The notes under the pieces are model-generated. The model made no database searches. It had not been told where the DNA came from and saw nothing but the letters and a program-made list of their open reading frames with translations. From the NCBI GenBank assembly GCA_017998475.1, contig JAGODA010000105.1:1-9580 (forward strand): a DNA stretch of 9,580 bases, written 5' to 3'. The stretch comes from Spirochaetota bacterium (lineage in GTDB: Bacteria > Spirochaetota > UBA4802 > UBA5368). The translations under genes and the position numbers were made by a program. Shown piece by piece: positions 1 through 5,222 of the stretch. The number at the start of each line of letters is the position of its first letter. The first letter of the stretch is position 1.

Positions 1-159
1 GGCGAGATGCACGGCACCGGCACAATGAAGTTCCCCGACGGGCGGCGGTATACGGGAGAATGGCGGAACGGGGAAATGCACGGCACGGGCACCATGACGA
101 CACCGAAGGGAAAACCGGTTACGGGCATATGGGAAAACGGAGAACCGGTGGTTAAATGA
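1..159 (+). CDS. MORN-repeat protein, C-terminal end (partial)
   Basis: The window opens inside a reading frame that ends at TGA 157-159. The 52 visible residues hold two MORN-type units. The signature Gly-Glu-Met-His-Gly-Thr-Gly-Thr-Met occurs twice, 23 residues apart, with a YTGEW motif between the copies. At DNA level this is an imperfect 69-bp direct repeat (about 1-28 and 70-97). A short tail (GIWENGEPVVK) follows. MORN repeats form beta-hairpin arrays used as scaffolds or in membrane association; in bacteria the cellular role is usually unknown. The upstream part is missing, so the full domain layout, signal peptide and repeat number cannot be seen. The gene converges on the minus-strand tRNA, only 7 bp from its stop, so no terminator fits between them. 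The repeat family is clear; a specific function is not. Confidence 0.85.
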   Translation, partial: GEMHGTGTMKFPDGRRYTGEWRNGEMHGTGTMTTPKGKPVTGIWENGEPVVK

Positions 160-166
160 AACCCTG

Positions 167-240
167 CGCTCCCGGGAGGACTCGAACCTCCGGCACATAG
201 TTTAGGAAACTACTGCTCTATCCGCCTGAGCTACGGGAGC
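167..240 (-). tRNA. tRNA-Arg, anticodon CCU
   Basis: On the minus strand the 74 nt fold as a full cloverleaf. The acceptor GCTCCCG pairs with CGGGAGC. The D stem is GCTC/GAGC with GG in the loop, and the anticodon stem is GTAGT/ACTAT with one G-T pair. The loop TTCCTAA places CCT at positions 34-36. The variable loop has 5 nt, and the T stem GGAGG/CCTCC closes the loop TTCGAGT. The anticodon reads AGG (arginine), and the A in the D loop fits bacterial tRNA-Arg identity. The discriminator is G. The 3' CCA is not encoded (the next bases are CAG), so it must be added by nucleotidyltransferase. The 5' end is 6 nt from the stop of the Crp-type gene in the same orientation. No separate promoter fits there, so co-transcription and RNase P processing from the mRNA are likely. 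Confidence 0.96.
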
Positions 241-246
241 CCGTTA

Positions 247-897
247 TTACGAAAACATGTTCTTGCGCCGCGAATTCACGATGCGCTGGAAGTCGCGGAT
301 GTTCTTGACGATGATCCTGTCGTTGAACAGCTCGATCTTGCCGAGCTGGTTGAGATGCGAGAGGATCTTCTGCACGTCGGCGATCTGCATCCCCGCCCAG
401 TTCGCCACCTCCTGGATGGTGACCCTGAGCGTGATGGCCTCCTGCAAATCGAGGTGCGGGTCCTGCTCGGAGAGCATGCACATCACGTCCATCACCTTGA
501 CCTGCGGCTCCTCGAGCAGAAGGATCATAAGCCGCCTCTTGGCGTCGTAGATCCTCTTCGAGAAAATGATCAGGAGCTTGTAGGCAAGCTGAGGATTGCC
601 CTGCAGCAGCGCGTCGAAGTTCTCCCTTCGGAACCGGAGAAGCTTCACATGATCCATCGCGATGGCCGACGCGGAGCGCGGCTGTTCCTCGAGGATCGCC
701 ATCTCGCCAAAGACATCACCAACTTCGAGTATATCAAGCGTTTTTTCGGTGTTGTTGATGATTTTTACGATCTTCACCCTTCCGTTCTGGATGAAGTAGA
801 ACTCGTTGCCCGGTTCGTACTCGCAAAAAATGATATCGTTGGGCGAATACTCCACCCCGAACTTGTCGAAAAGCTGGCTGTCAAGGAACATGCTCAT
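247..897 (-). CDS. Crp/Fnr-family transcriptional regulator (cNMP-binding)
   Basis: This 216-residue protein has the usual Crp length and layout. An N-terminal cyclic-nucleotide-binding beta-roll spans about 15-110, with the conserved GNEFYFIQNGRV stretch. A long dimerisation helix follows at about 105-130, then a C-terminal winged helix at about 155-200 with the helix-turn-helix near 160-183. The phosphate-binding cassette FGEMAILEEQPRSASA (63-78) keeps both key positions: E65, which contacts the ribose in Crp, and R74, which contacts the phosphate. It therefore probably binds cAMP or cGMP, although the ligand is not proven. There is no Cys cluster of the Fnr type. The start lies 5 nt after the stop of the cNMP/TPR gene with only a weak Shine-Dalgarno (TTAGGT), which suggests coupled translation. 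An alternative start two codons in (Met3) is possible. The gene ends in tandem TAA TAA, 6 nt before tRNA-Arg. Its targets are unknown; its own operon is a natural candidate. Confidence 0.88.
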   Translation of the reverse strand: MSMFLDSQLFDKFGVEYSPNDIIFCEYEPGNEFYFIQNGRVKIVKIINNTEKTLDILEVGDVFGEMAILEEQPRSASAIAMDHVKLLRFRRENFDALLQGNPQLAYKLLIIFSKRIYDAKRRLMILLLEEPQVKVMDVMCMLSEQDPHLDLQEAITLRVTIQEVANWAGMQIADVQKILSHLNQLGKIELFNDRIIVKNIRDFQRIVNSRRKNMFS

Positions 898-902
898 GGC
901 AC

Positions 903-2132
903 CTAACCGTTCTCAATCGCCTTAAGCCGCTTGGCGGCGAGTTTGTTGATGGAATCCTTCGGCTCCATCGGAATCACCCTGTTGTAATAGGCGGCGGCCT
1001 TGTCGGCCTTCTTCACGCTCTCGTACACGACGCCCATGTGGAACAGCGCGTTCTTGACGTTTTCTGAATTCGGAAACTTCTTGATCATGTTGGAGAAGGC
1101 CGTGAGGGCCTCGGTGAACTTGCCGAGCTTGAGATAGCACCTGCCTATCTCGAAATGCGCCTTTTCGAAAATTTTCGCCTCGGAATCGTTCTTCAGATTG
1201 TGCACTTCCAGTATGCCGGCATAGAGCGCCAGGGCCCCCTGGTACTCCTCCTGCGAGAACTTGCTCATGGCCGCGTAAAAGTTTTCGGCGACACCCTTGC
1301 CCCCCTTCCCGTTCGCCTCGCCGCCGAACGGATCTCCGTCGAAGTCGAGCGATTTGCCCTCCGAGAAGAAATCATCCATCTCGCTGGCGAGCGGGGACGA
1401 TGATGCCGCGTCCACACCGAAATCGTCCAGCGGCGATCGGGAGGGCGCCGCCGCGGCCGGTTTCTCGTCCTCTATGCTGAAATCGGTAAAATCGACGGTA
1501 TCGTCACCGCGCACCGGAGGCGAGGGGGGCGCGGCCGGGCCAGGGGGCATAAAATCATCACCGCCGCCCGTGCTTCCGGACTCTATCGCGCGTATTCGCT
1601 GCATCGATGCCCCGGAGTATTTCCCGTCGGGATAGTATTCCATATACCGCTTGTAGGCGTACTGCGCCTGCTGCACCCGGCCCACCTTGTAATAGTATTC
1701 CCCGATCTTGAAGAGCTCCTCGGCCGGGTTGATCGCCTCGCTCTCGCCGAGCACCTCGCGCTGGCTTTTGCCTATGCGCCGGAGCTGGTTGCTGAAGATG
1801 CGAAGCATCTTGCGCACCACGTTCACGTTCTGTAAAACGAGCCGCTCGAAGTCCGCAAGGGTGAGCACCAGAAGCACGGTCTCACCGATGGTCTGCGCCG
1901 TCTCCTCCCGGGGGTACTTGCCCAGTGAGGACTTCACTCCGAAGAATTCGCCCGGCTTGATCTCCTCCTTCACCTCCTCCCCGGTATCGACCTTGAGAGA
2001 AGTGAGGATCACCCGCCCGCCCTTCAGGATGTAGATGTACTCGCTTTTATCGTTCTCGAAATAGACGATGGAACCGTGCTTGTACCGCCGCGTAACGATT
2101 CCAGATGTCTGACCCATCGCCCCGTTGGACAT
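903..2132 (-). CDS. Cyclic-nucleotide-binding-domain protein with TPR repeats
   Basis: This 409-residue cytoplasmic protein has no signal peptide. Residues about 12-120 form a cNMP-binding beta-roll. Its cassette (about 61-80, GEFFGVKSSLGKYPREETAQ) has Val66 where the ribose-binding Glu normally sits. Arg75 in PRE matches the phosphate-binding Arg. A helical repeat resembling one TPR covers about 134-170 (YYYKVGRVQQAQYAYKRYMEYYP). A low-complexity Pro/Ala/Ser/Asp-rich linker spans about 185-280, and three or so TPR units fill 283-405, including CYLKLGKFTEALTAFSNMIKKFPN. TPRs bind partner proteins, so this looks like a sensor-like or scaffold protein with no DNA-binding or catalytic domain. 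The start is supported by GGGGAG 5 nt upstream. It lies 18 nt after the amidohydrolase stop and 5 nt before the Crp-type gene, so all three are one transcription unit. The partner and the real ligand state are unknown. Confidence 0.82.
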   Translation of the reverse strand: MSNGAMGQTSGIVTRRYKHGSIVYFENDKSEYIYILKGGRVILTSLKVDTGEEVKEEIKPGEFFGVKSSLGKYPREETAQTIGETVLLVLTLADFERLVLQNVNVVRKMLRIFSNQLRRIGKSQREVLGESEAINPAEELFKIGEYYYKVGRVQQAQYAYKRYMEYYPDGKYSGASMQRIRAIESGSTGGGDDFMPPGPAAPPSPPVRGDDTVDFTDFSIEDEKPAAAAPSRSPLDDFGVDAASSSPLASEMDDFFSEGKSLDFDGDPFGGEANGKGGKGVAENFYAAMSKFSQEEYQGALALYAGILEVHNLKNDSEAKIFEKAHFEIGRCYLKLGKFTEALTAFSNMIKKFPNSENVKNALFHMGVVYESVKKADKAAAYYNRVIPMEPKDSINKLAAKRLKAIENG

Positions 2133-2150
2133 TGCTACTCCCCCGCGAAC

Positions 2151-3380
2151 CTATACATCGAACTCCACCGGCAGGAACGGCAGTTCCTTTTTAAATCCCA
2201 CGGCCCTGCTAATCCTCTTCATGAGCCCGACGAGATCGCCCCTGATCACTTTTTCGGACCCGTCTATAACCACGCGCTGGTACTTCACCTTGAGCGAATC
2301 GAAAAGCCACGAGTACTCCGCGTTTCCATACGCGGGTTTGCCGTCTATCACAACCAGCATGACGTCCCGCAGTTCGGCGGAGACCACCGACTCGTAGGGG
2401 GTCTTACCCCTGTCGGCGAAAACGGCGATATCGGCCACGAACCCCGGCTTTATCTGGCCGAACTTTTTCAGTCTGAAAGCCTTCGCCGGGTTGACTGTCA
2501 CCATCCGCACCAGCTGCTCGTCGGAAAGAGGCCTGCCGTAGGTCTTCCGGAAATAGTCCCGGTCAAACTTCATCTCGTACAGAAGATTGAGCCCCCCGGA
2601 CATCGGAGAGTCCGTGCCTATGCAGAGATTGACACCCTCCTCGAGCATTTTGCCCACGTTGGCCGTCCGGTTGAACATGAACACGTTGGAATCACCGCAC
2701 CACACCACCGACGCGCCCTTTTTCTTGATGAGCCTGATGTCCTCCTCGGTGAAGGCGATACCGTGGACCAGCACCGAATGCTCACCCAGTCCGCCCTTGC
2801 CGTCAAGAGTTTTAAGGTCCCGCACCGTCTCCGGATCGAAGCCCTCCGCGATATGGGTGATGAAGGGCATATCGTTCTTCACGGCCTTCTGGTACTCGAC
2901 CTCGATGCCGTCTCCCCAGGCAAGCGCGAAGGACGTTATCGAATGAGCCAGGGCGTAATTTCGAAGGGCGCGCATGGGCAGGATGTCGAGAAACTGCTCG
3001 TTGACGAAGTGGGGCATGTGGTCGGACACCGTCGTGGTGCCGGCTATCAGGTTCCGGTATCCGCCGAGCAGGTACAGGTCGCGGTTTTCAATCTGCTGGC
3101 GCTCCTGGTAGACAGGGGCGCTCTTCAAATCGTTGTCCCAAGGAAGCCAGTTTTCGTAGGGTCCGTTTCCCACTTTCGGGTAATAGGTGCCGAGGAGATG
3201 GTCGTGCGCGTTTATGAGTCCCGGGGTGAGCACTCCGTTCTCTATTTCGAGGGTAAGCGCGGTTCTGGGCTTCTCCCGGGTTATTCTTTCTATTTTATTG
3301 TCTTTAATCTCCAGGCCGCCGCCCTTCGCGACGTCTTCGGGCGTCAGAACGGTAACTCCGCTAATACCCCACTCTTTCAT
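2151..3380 (-). CDS. Amidohydrolase-superfamily metal-dependent hydrolase (ATZ/TRZ/SsnA-like)
   Basis: This 409-residue protein has the standard length and order of the cyclic amidohydrolase superfamily. A small N-terminal beta domain (about 1-50) is followed by the TIM barrel and then a C-terminal beta segment (VADIAVF...VVIDGK, about 315-350). The metal and catalytic positions are visible: the NAHDH strand-1 motif (H59, H61), THIAE (H176, E179), VLVHG (H206) and GTDS (D257). This set resembles mononuclear deaminases and chlorohydrolases such as ATZ/TRZ, guanine deaminase or SsnA. The substrate is probably an aminated heterocycle, but the sequence does not fix it. The C-terminal extension (about 352-409), Lys/Arg-rich with several hydrophobic residues, matches no motif I recognise. 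The start is supported by GGAAGG (3389-3394) 8 nt upstream. It is the first gene of the cNMP/TPR-Crp-tRNA cluster, behind a long structured leader. Confidence 0.88.
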   Translation of the reverse strand: MKEWGISGVTVLTPEDVAKGGGLEIKDNKIERITREKPRTALTLEIENGVLTPGLINAHDHLLGTYYPKVGNGPYENWLPWDNDLKSAPVYQERQQIENRDLYLLGGYRNLIAGTTTVSDHMPHFVNEQFLDILPMRALRNYALAHSITSFALAWGDGIEVEYQKAVKNDMPFITHIAEGFDPETVRDLKTLDGKGGLGEHSVLVHGIAFTEEDIRLIKKKGASVVWCGDSNVFMFNRTANVGKMLEEGVNLCIGTDSPMSGGLNLLYEMKFDRDYFRKTYGRPLSDEQLVRMVTVNPAKAFRLKKFGQIKPGFVADIAVFADRGKTPYESVVSAELRDVMLVVIDGKPAYGNAEYSWLFDSLKVKYQRVVIDGSEKVIRGDLVGLMKRISRAVGFKKELPFLPVEFDV

Positions 3381-3565
3381 TCCGCATTCCTTCCTGCATG
3401 CTGGTTGTGCGCACTCAAAGCGGCCGCGAAACCCGTCATGCGGCCGGAACGCTATTAGTAAGGAAAACTACCGCACCGCCTTCCCTGTCCGAAAGGCCGG
3501 AAGGCGCCCCTCCCTCTCTTCGCTAACCCGAAAACCCGGCCGAAACCGGCCGGAAAAGGTAACCC
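3381..3565 (-). promoter_or_regulatory. Structured 5' leader of the amidohydrolase operon
   Basis: From the predicted transcription start near 3565 to the ATG at 3380 the leader is about 185 nt and contains three perfect inverted repeats. Stem B is CCGGCC (3553-3548) with GGCCGG (3541-3536), loop 6 nt, followed by GTTTT. Stem A is CGCCTTCC (3506-3499) with GGAAGGCG (3484-3477), loop 14 nt. Stem E is CGGCCGC (3446-3440) with GCGGCCG (3427-3421), loop 12 nt. The 3' arm of stem A contains GGAAGG, identical to the Shine-Dalgarno at 3394-3389. The 5' arm could therefore pair with either one. I do not recognise a known riboswitch class. High GC raises the chance background for stems, so regulation is inferred, not shown. 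Confidence 0.45.
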
Positions 3566-3592
3566 CGTAAAATTTTAGGCATACGACGGGGT
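3562..3592. repeat. Inverted repeat spanning the promoter, possible operator
   Basis: ACCCCGT (3562-3568) and ACGGGGT (3586-3592) are perfect 7-bp arms separated by 17 bp. One arm lies in the spacer between -35 and -10; the other lies around the predicted start. The -10 hexamer sits between the arms. One arm is largely at or upstream of the transcription start, so the repeat would act as a DNA site rather than an RNA hairpin in this transcript. It does not resemble the E. coli Crp site TGTGA-N6-TCACA. The binding factor is unknown. Confidence 0.35.
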
Positions 3593-3600
3593 CCAGTCAA
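3572..3600 (-). promoter_or_regulatory. Sigma70-type promoter for the amidohydrolase operon
   Basis: On the minus strand TTGACT (3600-3595) lies exactly 17 nt upstream of TAAAAT (3577-3572). Each hexamer differs from the consensus by one base, in an otherwise GC-rich setting. The predicted start is near 3565, which leaves a leader of about 185 nt. This is the best promoter match in the window. Confidence 0.65.
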
Positions 3601-3638
3601 GAAAAATATACACACCACCGCCGCGAGGGCTTACCGGA

Positions 3639-3674
3639 GCCCGTTGTTTTTCTTATCGGTCCATACCAACGGGC
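3639..3674 (-). other. Stem-loop after the phosphodiesterase stop
   Basis: GCCCGTTG (3639-3646) and CAACGGGC (3667-3674) form a perfect 8-bp stem with a 20-nt loop, beginning 9 nt beyond the stop of the minus-strand phosphodiesterase gene. In that direction no T-run follows, so it is not a classical intrinsic terminator. It could protect the 3' end or act with a termination factor. Confidence 0.35.
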
Positions 3675-3683
3675 GAAATACCC

Positions 3684-4649
3684 CTAATATTTAAATTTTT
3701 CGAGTATATCCACGGCCGCCGCCGCGGGTTTTCTGCCGTAGTATTCCATAAGCAGATCGCACCGGTCGCTGAAAAAGCCGTCGGCCCCGAAGAAATTGAG
3801 CACCGAAAACTGCCACGGCGCGTTCACCGTGTACACGTGGACGACAAGCCCTTCGCGGTGGGCCCTCCCCAGGTTCCACGGAAACGCGACGTACCCGACC
3901 GGACCGATCCCCGTTCCAATCTCCGCCGCCGCGGCGACAAGACCCTTCCAGCCCGTTTCCTTTTCCATCTTCTCGTCGACCAGGTACGTGCGCGGAACGG
4001 CGGGGGCCGCCTTCGCGAAAGCTTCCAGACTGTCCCTGCTGAAGGACTGGAAAATGACCTTTCGGGGATCGAGCCAGCCGCGCGCGGCGAGCGCCTTGAT
4101 TATCTCGTGTTCGATGCCCGGGTACGCCTCCGGGTTCTTGCTTTCAATGTACAGCCCGAGGGTCCTCCTGGCGGCCGATGCGATGGCGACGACCTCGTCC
4201 AGCGTGAGGACCCGGAGCCCCCTGTAGGAGGGACGCGCCCTGTCGGGGAAGCGCGCGTTGAACCACGAACCCGCGTCCAGCGACTTCACCTCGGCTAGCG
4301 TGAAATCGGCGACCGGGTTTTTCGCGCGAGAGGGAAAGCGCTCGGCCACGTCCGTGGTCCGCTCGAAGGTATCGTCGTGATAGGCGATGAGCACGCCGTC
4401 GGAGGTGCGCTGCACGTCCATTTCGAGGAAATCGGCGCCGAGATCGCGCGCGAGAATATATGCGGGGGCGGTGGCTTCGGGAGCGAGATAGGAGGCGCCG
4501 CGGTGGGCGATCACGGCCGGATACGCGATGCCCAGCCGCTCGGCGGCGGCCCTGCCCGCCGAAGGTGCCGCCGCAACGCGCATCAGCGCCGCGGCCGCAG
4601 CGAACACTATAATGACAATCGAGAGAACAAGCGAGACTCGTCGTACCAT
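3684..4649 (-). CDS. Glycerophosphodiester phosphodiesterase, exported or membrane-anchored
   Basis: The protein hydrolyses glycerophosphodiesters to glycerol-3-phosphate and an alcohol, linking phospholipid turnover to glycerol-3-phosphate supply. From the chosen start it is 321 residues. An N-terminal hydrophobic segment (about 5-27, after MVRR) looks like a signal peptide or anchor, placing the enzyme outside the inner membrane. The GDPD barrel shows IAHRG (H49, R50), LEMD (E76, D78), AYHDD (H91) and the metal-site strand YIESKNP (E169, K171). It ends with a YTVN strand and GADGFFSDR. The family's usual PENT motif reads PEAT here. The frame is open to an ATG at 4688, but that start would put 13 mostly polar residues before the signal sequence and has no Shine-Dalgarno. 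I prefer 4649, preceded by GGGGG at a workable distance. It lies 117 nt after the 92-residue gene and could share its transcript. Confidence 0.87.
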   Translation of the reverse strand: MVRRVSLVLSIVIIVFAAAAALMRVAAAPSAGRAAAERLGIAYPAVIAHRGASYLAPEATAPAYILARDLGADFLEMDVQRTSDGVLIAYHDDTFERTTDVAERFPSRAKNPVADFTLAEVKSLDAGSWFNARFPDRARPSYRGLRVLTLDEVVAIASAARRTLGLYIESKNPEAYPGIEHEIIKALAARGWLDPRKVIFQSFSRDSLEAFAKAAPAVPRTYLVDEKMEKETGWKGLVAAAAEIGTGIGPVGYVAFPWNLGRAHREGLVVHVYTVNAPWQFSVLNFFGADGFFSDRCDLLMEYYGRKPAAAAVDILEKFKY

Positions 4650-4766
4650 GGGATACCCCCGTCCAGGATTTTTCCCTACATGGTCCATACCGACCGCCGC
4701 TTTTCAATTACTATTTCAGACGGCGGCGGAAGCGCCGGCCGGCGGGGACGGGGTTTCGGTCTCCCG

Positions 4767-5045
4767 TCAGAGACAGAGGATCTCGTCCTCGGTGAGGTCC
4801 TCCACGCGGACCGGGTCGATCCCCTTGATGCGCGCGACGAGCTCCCTGGAGGCCATCTCGGGCATGGTGAGCACGATGCGATAGTTCTTGTCGCGCAGCC
4901 AGGCGAAGAACCTCCAGGCATAGCACTCGGCGCAGTGTTCCGCCTTTTTGTTGAGGTACGCCTCGCCCTGAAGTCCCTCGAGCGGCTCGTGGCGCGGACA
5001 GCCGATATCGACACAGAACATCCCCGACTGATACCGTTTGCTCAT
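4767..5045 (-). CDS. Small Cys-containing protein of unknown function
   Basis: This is a 92-residue soluble protein with no signal peptide or membrane segment, and I do not recognise its family. It carries two Cys pairs, C11-x4-C16 (CVDIGC) and C38-x2-C41 (CAEC), with His19 and His37 beside them. The pattern fits a single zinc or iron-sulfur site formed by two short loops; this is inferred, not shown. The remainder is a mixed helix/strand region (NYRIVLTMPEMASRELVARIKG) and an acidic C-terminus, DLTEDEILCL. The start has a good Shine-Dalgarno (GGAGG, about 7 nt upstream). Third-position GC and amino-acid pattern look like real coding, and the overlapping frames lack such a ribosome site. An ATGA overlap links its start to a possible upstream 20-codon leader ORF. 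It precedes the phosphodiesterase gene on the same strand, but no functional link is evident. Confidence 0.72.
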   Translation of the reverse strand: MSKRYQSGMFCVDIGCPRHEPLEGLQGEAYLNKKAEHCAECYAWRFFAWLRDKNYRIVLTMPEMASRELVARIKGIDPVRVEDLTEDEILCL

Positions 5046-5104
5046 AACGCCCTCCGATCGGCATGGTTTTCCCCGCGGTTTCGTCGCGGGTACGGCTGAT
5101 CCAT
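5042..5104 (-). CDS. Possible 20-codon leader ORF coupled to the small Cys protein
   Basis: An ATG at 5104-5102 opens a 20-codon frame ending at TGA 5044-5042. It overlaps the ATG of the 92-residue gene by the 4-nt ATGA arrangement typical of translational coupling. The peptide is Arg-rich (5 of 20, ...PRRNR...DRRAL) and uses CGA, CGA and AGG codons. The start has no convincing Shine-Dalgarno, and a frame this short can arise by chance, so the call is tentative. Confidence 0.25.
   Translation of the reverse strand: MDQPYPRRNRGENHADRRAL
5072..5090 (-). other. Leader hairpin before the small Cys protein
   Basis: CCCGCG (5072-5077) and CGCGGG (5085-5090) form a perfect 6-bp stem with a 7-nt loop, in the untranslated leader about 27 nt before the 92-residue gene. 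In the minus direction it is followed by GAAAACC, not a T-run, so it is not an intrinsic terminator. Confidence 0.3.
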
Positions 5105-5125
5105 AAATATAGCTCGAATATTTAT
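5103..5125. repeat. AT-only inverted repeat at the predicted transcription start
   Basis: ATAAATAT (5103-5110) and ATATTTAT (5118-5125) are perfect 8-bp arms with a 7-bp spacer, just downstream of the -10 element. It could be an operator or the first hairpin of the leader RNA. Low complexity makes chance pairing more likely than the arm length alone suggests. Confidence 0.35.
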
Positions 5126-5132
5126 ATGTGTC

Positions 5133-5163
5133 ATTATATAATTAAAACATGAGATAATGTCCA
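5133..5163 (-). promoter_or_regulatory. Promoter for the small Cys protein gene
   Basis: Minus-strand TGGACA (5163-5158) lies 17 nt before TATATAAT (5140-5133), which contains the exact -10 consensus TATAAT at 5138-5133 (19-nt spacing for that register). It lies in an island at 5101-5170 far richer in A/T than its surroundings. The predicted start is near 5126, giving a leader of about 80 nt. Confidence 0.5.
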
Positions 5164-5187
5164 GTCATTTATACGCGCGGAGCCCAC

Positions 5188-5210
5188 TCCCGCTGGTCGG
5201 CGACCAAGGG
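5188..5210 (-). other. Weak hairpin downstream of the importer ATPase gene
   Basis: TGGTC (5194-5198) and GACCA (5202-5206) pair around a 3-nt loop, with a partial extension to flanking CCC/GGG. It lies about 13 nt after the ATPase stop on the minus strand. No T-run follows, so it is at most a factor-dependent end or an RNA-stability element. Confidence 0.25.
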
Positions 5211-5222
5211 TACGGTCGTTGA

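Noticed and set aside
1..97. Direct repeat as a mobile or CRISPR-like repeat
   Set aside because: The 69-bp periodicity is in frame and codes for MORN units, so it is protein repeat structure.
167..240. Integration site of a genomic island at tRNA-Arg
   Set aside because: No duplicated tRNA 3' end, integrase or mobility gene is visible in the window, and the flanking genes are ordinary chromosomal ones.
2076..3458. 460-codon plus-strand open frame opposite the amidohydrolase
   Set aside because: It mirrors the minus-strand gene, whose catalytic motifs, ribosome site and length are convincing. The antisense product is His/Arg/Pro-rich with no recognisable domain, as expected of a GC-rich shadow frame.
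3536..3553. Intrinsic terminator for the phosphodiesterase gene
   Set aside because: The stem is followed by only GTTTT and lies downstream of the predicted amidohydrolase promoter. It fits better as part of that leader, at most a weak attenuator.
4377..5099. 240-codon plus-strand frame across the phosphodiesterase start and the 92-residue gene
   Set aside because: It opposes two better-supported genes and crosses their intergenic region. It has no ribosome site and no recognisable motif.
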